A stretch of 64,000 nucleotides of DNA from Halichondria panicea (Eukaryota; Porifera; Demospongiae; Suberitida; Halichondriidae). The stretch's first letter is position 1. Every line of letters begins with the position of its first letter. Of this stretch, positions 58,601 to 64,000 are shown piece after piece. The notes below the pieces were generated by a model. That model searched no databases, was not told the origin of the DNA, and saw only the letters and a list, made by a program, of their open reading frames with translations. A program made the translations under genes and the position numbers. Location of the stretch: assembly GCF_963675165.1 (NCBI RefSeq), contig NC_087378.1, positions 1,791,525 through 1,855,524 of the forward strand, in the 5' to 3' direction.

Positions 58601-59870
58601 GAACAATGGCTACCCTGAGCACTATCGACTCACCTGACCTTCCACCATCCGTCCAGGTTCTTCTCAAAAACCTCCAACAAGACACCTTTCTCAAAGGCAA
58701 TCTCATCCTCGTTTTGGGGGGAGTAAGCAGACATAGCAATGTGTACCTCCTCTGTGCATGTGTGGGGGGGGGGTGTACGTGAGCTGGGTATGTACGAGCG
58801 GAATGGTGTGCTAGGGCTTGTACATGTAATTGTGTAGGGGGTACTGTACAAATTGAAGTAGTGCATGATATGCTTGTGTGTGATCCTACTCCATTTCGAT
58901 GTAATGTGAGTATAATGATAAAGGAAAGTAGAATGAAGTATCCTCACTGTATAGAGTTACTGTATAATAGCGGCTTAAGCAAAGGTAGGTATGCACTATA
59001 CATTGCATAATTAAACTACAGGCCAGAATGAAACAGATGACAGAGGTATATACTAGTCAGTTCCCCCCTCACAACACAACACACCTTGCCCTGGCTCCAA
59101 CAACTGAGAGCCAACCTCATCTCCCCCGTATATCGGCTCCAGGAACGTGGCTGGCACCCATCCCTCGTTGAAGTCATCCACATTCACAAACCACCACCCT
59201 GTGTACGTCATGGCTACGTTATAACACAGCAGGATTTAACAGTATAAGGTAGGGCCACAGTTATGTACACACATGTACACTGTACAACATGCATTCATTT
59301 ATGATGACACAATAACTCATGACACACACAACATACACTAGTACTGTAGCTAATTAAATCATAGTGTCTCATTCCTGCATGCAGGTACTTATCTAGAGGT
59401 CATCATCATCTCCAGCTAACCTTTTCATACTCAATTGCATTACACTAATAAGGGATGCATAGCAAAAATGGAGATATTTAAGCCAAGAGTGATGGCAAAC
59501 AATTTAACAGCCCCACACACTGTAACAGATCAATTACAACCACTTCTACACCCAGCATATGTTAAATACCTGACTACAAACATCCATATATATAGCCTTT
59601 CTGTACATCATAGCTACATGCAGGAAACATCAGTCAGAGAATTTCTCTCCACTTATTAATTCCTGACATGTGCAGCTCTAAGAGAGCTAGTTGAGAGTGC
59701 CTACCGTTGGCATTCTTGTCTATGACCTCAACCGTCTGCCCAGCCTCTAGTGAGCATTCGTTCTTCTTCCGTTTCTCGTAGTCGGCCATTGCCACAAACC
59801 TCTCAAGCACAAGAGGGCCACTGATCTCCTGGATAGGCTCCTCTGCTCCTTTCTTGCTAGAGGAGGACTT

Positions 59871-59964
<94 letters not shown>

Positions 59965-61715
59965 CGTGTGTGTGTGTGTGTTTGCGTGCGTGTGTGCGTG
60001 CGTGTGTGCGTGAAGAGAAAGAAACGGGTGCAATAGTTAGAGTACAAAATGTTATGTACATGTAGATTTTGTTAAGTAGATGTACAAAGTAGATGCTACT
60101 CACTCATCAGAAGGAGCAAGGTCTTCTGGACGAACATTAAAGAAATCAATGACAAACGGATCATCAGATATCGTGGGAGGCAACCGGATCAGTGACTGTG
60201 TTTGAGAGAGAAGCAATTAAACACAATGATTTGCTCTAACTACTTCAGAACTCACCCTGCAATAATCATTCAGTTTTTCTCTTCTTTTCTCTGCAACTGC
60301 TCTAGTTTGACTGCGACCCAGTAGCTTCTTGCCTGCATGAGCAGAGACAGAACATTGAACGCAGAGGAGCCTAATTTCCCTAAATGGGATACTTGTAGCG
60401 CTGGTTGTTGGTAAACATAGTAACTAGATATGTGAAAATAAAACTAGAAGTACTTACAGATCATGAGTATCTCAGTTGAACATAATTACTATTATATTAT
60501 ACAGTCATCGACTCATGTACATTCAGTACTGTGTGTAGATGCATTATGATACTTTAGACCCAAATAGTGAGGACTTTTGTTTGCAGGGAAACATGCAGAT
60601 CTACATGTATGCAGTCACTAGGCATGTGAACAAACATTATTATAATAATGGAGACTCTGACCTGGTAAGAAAGGGATCATCCTCATGGCTGGGTCTCTGG
60701 ACCCGGCCTCTTCGGGGAACCGCTCAAGAAGCTCACACTACAGAGGGGAAGAGTGGGTGTGGATCAATAATAGATCAATGAATATCTGTTTGTTGCACGT
60801 ACGTAAGTACATACAGATGAAGCATTATTATAAACTTATAATAATGTTACTTCCTTTATTTTTCCTTCATTTTTCCTTCATTTTCAGTGTACATGTACAC
60901 TGAAAATGAAGGAAGTAACATTTACAATCCTCGCTGTCAAGTAAGAGTTTATAAATATACACAATTCAAGTGATTGAAATTCCTTATTATAAGTATTAAT
61001 AACATCTCATGCATTGTGAGAGTAAAATAAGGATAACTAACTTGGAACTCAAAGAAGTCGCTATATCGTCTGTATATGGTGGTGGTAGTGCCTTCTGACC
61101 AGCTCACCTCCAGAATGTACACCTACACGTGATGTCATATGATATCATATGCATCGTTGAAGGTTGAATCAAAAACAAAACAATTTGGGAATGTATAATA
61201 AATTATTTATTGTATATTATTATAGTGTTGGTCTATTTTAAGCTACGTGTATGTTAGTAGGTCCACTTCTGTACTAGTAGGGATCCTCGCTGAGGGTCCA
61301 CAATTTTAATATCAAACATGTACTGTTTACATGATCAAACGAGAGGAGGCTTGTTGAATAAGTATGCCTAGCACCCACCTACACAATATTGTTGGAGCCC
61401 TTGAGTATTATTAGTATACACCGCCCCACCCCCCTCGCTCGTAGAGTGCATGCATGGCTGACCGACATGTACAAGCTGAGCCGGCCCTACAAGTGTACCG
61501 ACACTGGCTTCATATGTAAATCATTGACAGCACACAGGCACAGGCACAAGCACAAGCATAACCTAGTGAGAGGGCTGGTTCTACGACAATTATGTTGTGT
61601 GTGTGCTCAAGCATGTCAAGGTTTACTAGTCTACATAACTCACGTAATACTTGACCGGGGACTTCCTCTTCTCCATATTAACCACCTTCACTTCTAACAC
61701 TGTGTTCTTGCCCAT
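55671..61715 (-). CDS. SH3PXD2A: Tks5/FISH-like PX and five-SH3 scaffold protein
   Basis: Eleven exons give 1108 aa: 61715-61644, 61122-61042, 60737-60662, 60332-60256, 60195-60104, 59871-59705, 59198-59085, 58751-58634, 58411-57939, 57874-57840, 57692-55671. A PX domain (about 1-132) has the PI3P-site IYRRYSDF and the proline loop IPFLPG. SH3 domains lie near 157-213, 229-283, 470-535, 918-975 and 1050-1108, recognised by ALYDY-like starts, GWW and WxPxxxL endings. Between them are long Pro/Ser/Lys-rich linkers with PxxP motifs. This PX plus five SH3 order is that of vertebrate Tks5, a Src-substrate adaptor at invadopodia that also supports NADPH oxidase. Start chosen: the ATG before LEVKVVNMEKRKSPVKYY, matching the family's N-terminus. 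The function in this organism is inferred. Confidence 0.93.
56818..56883. repeat. 33-bp perfect tandem duplication in the Tks5-like linker
   Basis: Two identical 33-bp units (56818-56850, 56851-56883) encode the 11-residue segment AANRHTSVSKT twice, in frame, between the third and fourth SH3 domains. Confidence 0.92.
59873..60012. repeat. GT/CA microsatellite abutting a Tks5-like splice acceptor
   Basis: A tract of about 140 bp of GT (CA on the coding strand), with GTGC interruptions, ends directly at the AG acceptor of the exon 59871-59705. The peptides it encodes in other frames are artefacts. Confidence 0.93.
60875..60912. repeat. 38-bp perfect palindrome in a Tks5-like intron
   Basis: It is centred on GTGTACATGTACAC with arms CCTTCATTTTCA and TGAAAATGAAGG, with no loop. 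A further partial match (GTTACTTCC at 60846 against GGAAGTAAC at 60911) extends the symmetry imperfectly. Confidence 0.95.
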
Positions 61716-61936
61716 CACTGCACCTATCGATATATATCTCTAAGCTAGCTAGCTAGCGAGCTCTAGCTCTGTTGATCAACAAGCACATTAATGAGATCTT
61801 GGACCACTCCCCCAAATTTGGGTAAAGCTACACCGACCACTCCCCTTTGTAGAATTACTGACAGGGGGGTGGGGACGAGGTGAAGACGTGTGTTGGCTAG
61901 TTTCATAGAGCCTGGACTTGAGAAGCAGCTGTGAAA
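61716..61936. promoter_or_regulatory. Divergent promoter region between Tks5-like and MTMR-like genes
   Basis: Only 221 bp separate the two start codons, which point away from each other. The interval contains the GCTAGCTAGCTAGC tract, two copies of CCACTCCCC and a G-rich run (GGGGGGTGGGG). No TATA box is at a convincing position. A shared bidirectional promoter is the simplest reading, though unseen 5' untranslated exons could lie inside the neighbouring introns. Confidence 0.5.
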
Positions 61937-64000
61937 ATGGACGGTGGCAGGCTGGATATGATTAAAACTCCTAAGGCATGTCATGTGTATGAAGTACAGT
62001 GTGTGTATGATGTGTGCGTATAAATTCAACACATAATACATTTCAGGTTAATTTGAACTAAGCTTGATTCCCGTGACTAGTCACTGTATCCTGTACAGGT
62101 GGAGCGTATTCTATTGAAACAGTACAATCACACCAGGGAGTACGTAACAGGTACCCTATGCCTCACTGACAGACACCTCATCTTTATCGAGCCCACAGGA
62201 GCTCAAGAAACTTGGGTAAGGGCTATCCCTCACTGTTTCCCTCACTGTTTCCCTCCTTTTTTTTCTCACTGTCCCCCACTCTCTCTTCCTTTTAATATTG
62301 CTATAGATATTATTTTACATGTTACTATGGTGTGGTGTTTCCCCCATGGCCTCAGGTGCTCCATCATCACATCAGCTCCATGGAGAAGCTCCCACTAACT
62401 ACCCGGGGCTACCCCCTCATTATCAATACCAAAACGTTCCAGCACCTGCGGCTGATCATCCCACGAGAGAGTGACTGTGTGGATATCATGGACACCATTA
62501 AAGTATTCTCTCAGCCAGGTGATTTAACAGTGCACAGTATGTAGTAAAATTTCTGTAGTCACTATAATTATGTAGTAAAATAGTTAGCTTCATGTCATTG
62601 TGCAGCTTTCCACTGAGGTATCAGCCTGTGGTGCTTTATATGTGCTTGAAAGTGCGAATTATAGTGCATCTGTGTACACTACACTGTCCATTGTGCTCGG
62701 TATTGGTACCATGTAAAGCATCCCTTTGCAAGTGTTGTGTTGCTCACATCTAGCCCTCTCCCCTGCCCATGCACAGAGCACTACAGTGACCTGTATGCGT
62801 ACCAATACAAACCCAAGGATGGGGAGATAGTGAAGCAGACCTCCGGCTGGGCCCTCTTTGACTGCCCCAGCGAGTACGCTCGTATGGGTGTGCCCAACCA
62901 GTACTGGAGGGCCACCAACCTCAATGACAACTATGAGGTAGTATATGTACATGTGCTCAATCATTTACTTGTTGGTTGCAGCTCACTCATAGTCTTTGTA
63001 ACAAAAACCGTATCGTTTATATGAGACATTACATGTTATTGTTTGTACCTTAATTAGCCTTACAGTTTATTTTCATGCATAATGTGTAGTTACTATGATT
63101 ATCTCCAGCTGTGTGAGACGTACAGTTCTAGTTTGTACTTGCCTGCCACGGTGGACAACAGTGTCATCACAGGCAGCGCCAAGTTCCGCAGTAAAGAGAG
63201 ACTCCCTGTCCTCTCTTACTACTACAAACCCACACAGGTAAAGACCAAATGCTACACGCACAGAATTATTACTAGTTCTCAGGGTTGGCTCTCTTAGTTT
63301 ATAGGGTACCAATTGTCTGAGTAGGCTAATATCAAATTTAAGCGCCTTTTGAGGCTTAGTCACTAAATTCGTGCCTAAATTTTTAATCACTTTTGCAAAA
63401 TCCAAAAACCCATTTTTCTGTTATCTTAAAGTATAATTAGATATTGCATGCTAAACCACTACCCTTGTAGTCTGCCCTGTGTCGGTGCAGTCAGCCCCTG
63501 GTGGGACTCACCGGTCGCTCGGCAGAGGATGAGCAGCTGTTGCAAGCTATCATCAACGTCAACCCCAACTCTGACATACTCCATGTGGTCGACACAAGAC
63601 CTAAGGTACAGTTGGTTGTCAATGTGCACTAACGCTACCAAAGTATTAAAAATATGTATACAGCTTGTCCTCATTTCTTAATTCCCCTCAGGTGAATGCC
63701 ATGGCAAACAAGGCAGCTGGCAAAGGCTACGAGACAACTGACAACTACAGCAATATGCGGTTTGAGTTCTTCAACATTCACAACATCCACATCATGAGGG
63801 AGAGCTTACAGAAGATGTTTGAAGGTTTGTTCCCACCTCTGACCACATGGTTGTAGTGTACATTATTTTAGTTCCTACATTTCATTACATAGAAACTGAA
63901 AATCCATGACTCATGCTCTTGAATAACTAGCCTTATATTACTGGTACTACTCTACCTGTGTGCTCAATTAAATGCCACCAATGGCAGGAAATTTCCCTTG
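61937..64000 (+). CDS. MTMR6: Myotubularin-related phosphatase (MTMR6/7/8 type), 5' part
   Basis: Seven exons are visible: 61937-61975, 62099-62215, 62356-62518, 62777-62937, 63109-63237, 63471-63605, 63692-63824 (ends in phase 1); the gene continues past the window. It encodes about 292 residues: a PH-GRAM domain (VERILLKQY..., VTGTLCLTDRHLIFIEP, LHHHISSMEKLPL) and the start of the phosphatase domain (RMGVPNQYWR, FRSKERLPVLSYYY, DTRPKVNAMANKAAGKGYE, DNYSNMRFEF). These are myotubularin-family hallmarks closest to the MTMR6/7/8 group, which removes the 3-phosphate from PI3P and PI(3,5)P2. The CX5R catalytic loop lies beyond the window, so activity cannot be judged. The first intron appears to use a GC donor (61976) because AAG|GCATGT is the only border that joins MDGGRLDMIKTPK to VERILL. 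Confidence 0.92.

Overview
This is a eukaryotic, intron-rich, AT-leaning window. It holds many short introns with GT-AG borders, abundant small inverted-repeat transposons and CA/GT microsatellites. The protein set (a tandem MRP4-type ABCC array, RPP30, a Tks5-type PX-SH3 scaffold, an MTMR6/7/8-type myotubularin) together with the compact gene spacing points to an early-branching metazoan. A demosponge such as Amphimedon is my best guess, but that is inference rather than something the sequence proves.

Positions 1-45546 are a head-to-tail array of four ABCC4/MRP4-like full transporters on the + strand, each with the same 27-exon plan. Copy 1 (1-7152) is only its 3' half because the window begins in exon 17. 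Copy 2 (7709-21674) is a pseudogene with three separate frame-breaking indels and transposon-swollen introns. Copy 3 (22232-34695) is open throughout (1435 aa) but has lost the catalytic Walker B glutamate of its second nucleotide-binding domain. Copy 4 (35256-45546) is open (1432 aa) with intact motifs. Copies 1 and 3 match at their 3' ends and following spacers, and copies 2 and 4 match at their 5' ends, so a two-gene block seems to have been duplicated. Paralogous introns therefore provide filled and empty transposon sites, and one micro-inversion.

Positions 45547-52598 are a repeat-rich spacer. It holds one intronless - strand gene for a type II membrane, glycosyltransferase-like protein (47717-48874) and an inverted relic of ABCC exons 1-2 (about 50870-51205).

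Positions 52599-61715 carry two - strand genes in close head-to-tail order. Upstream is a complete Tks5-like scaffold (PX plus five SH3 domains, 1108 aa, 61715-55671), followed by RPP30, a subunit of RNase P/MRP (356 aa, 55372-52599). From 61937 on the + strand a myotubularin-related 3-phosphoinositide phosphatase starts and runs off the window. It lies head-to-head with the Tks5 gene across a 221-bp spacer. Both encode phosphoinositide-linked proteins (PX reader; PI3P/PI(3,5)P2 phosphatase), although shared regulation is only a hypothesis.

All splice sites were assigned by eye from GT-AG borders, reading-frame continuity and paralogue comparison. No RNA evidence was available. No RNA genes or CRISPR arrays were recognised.
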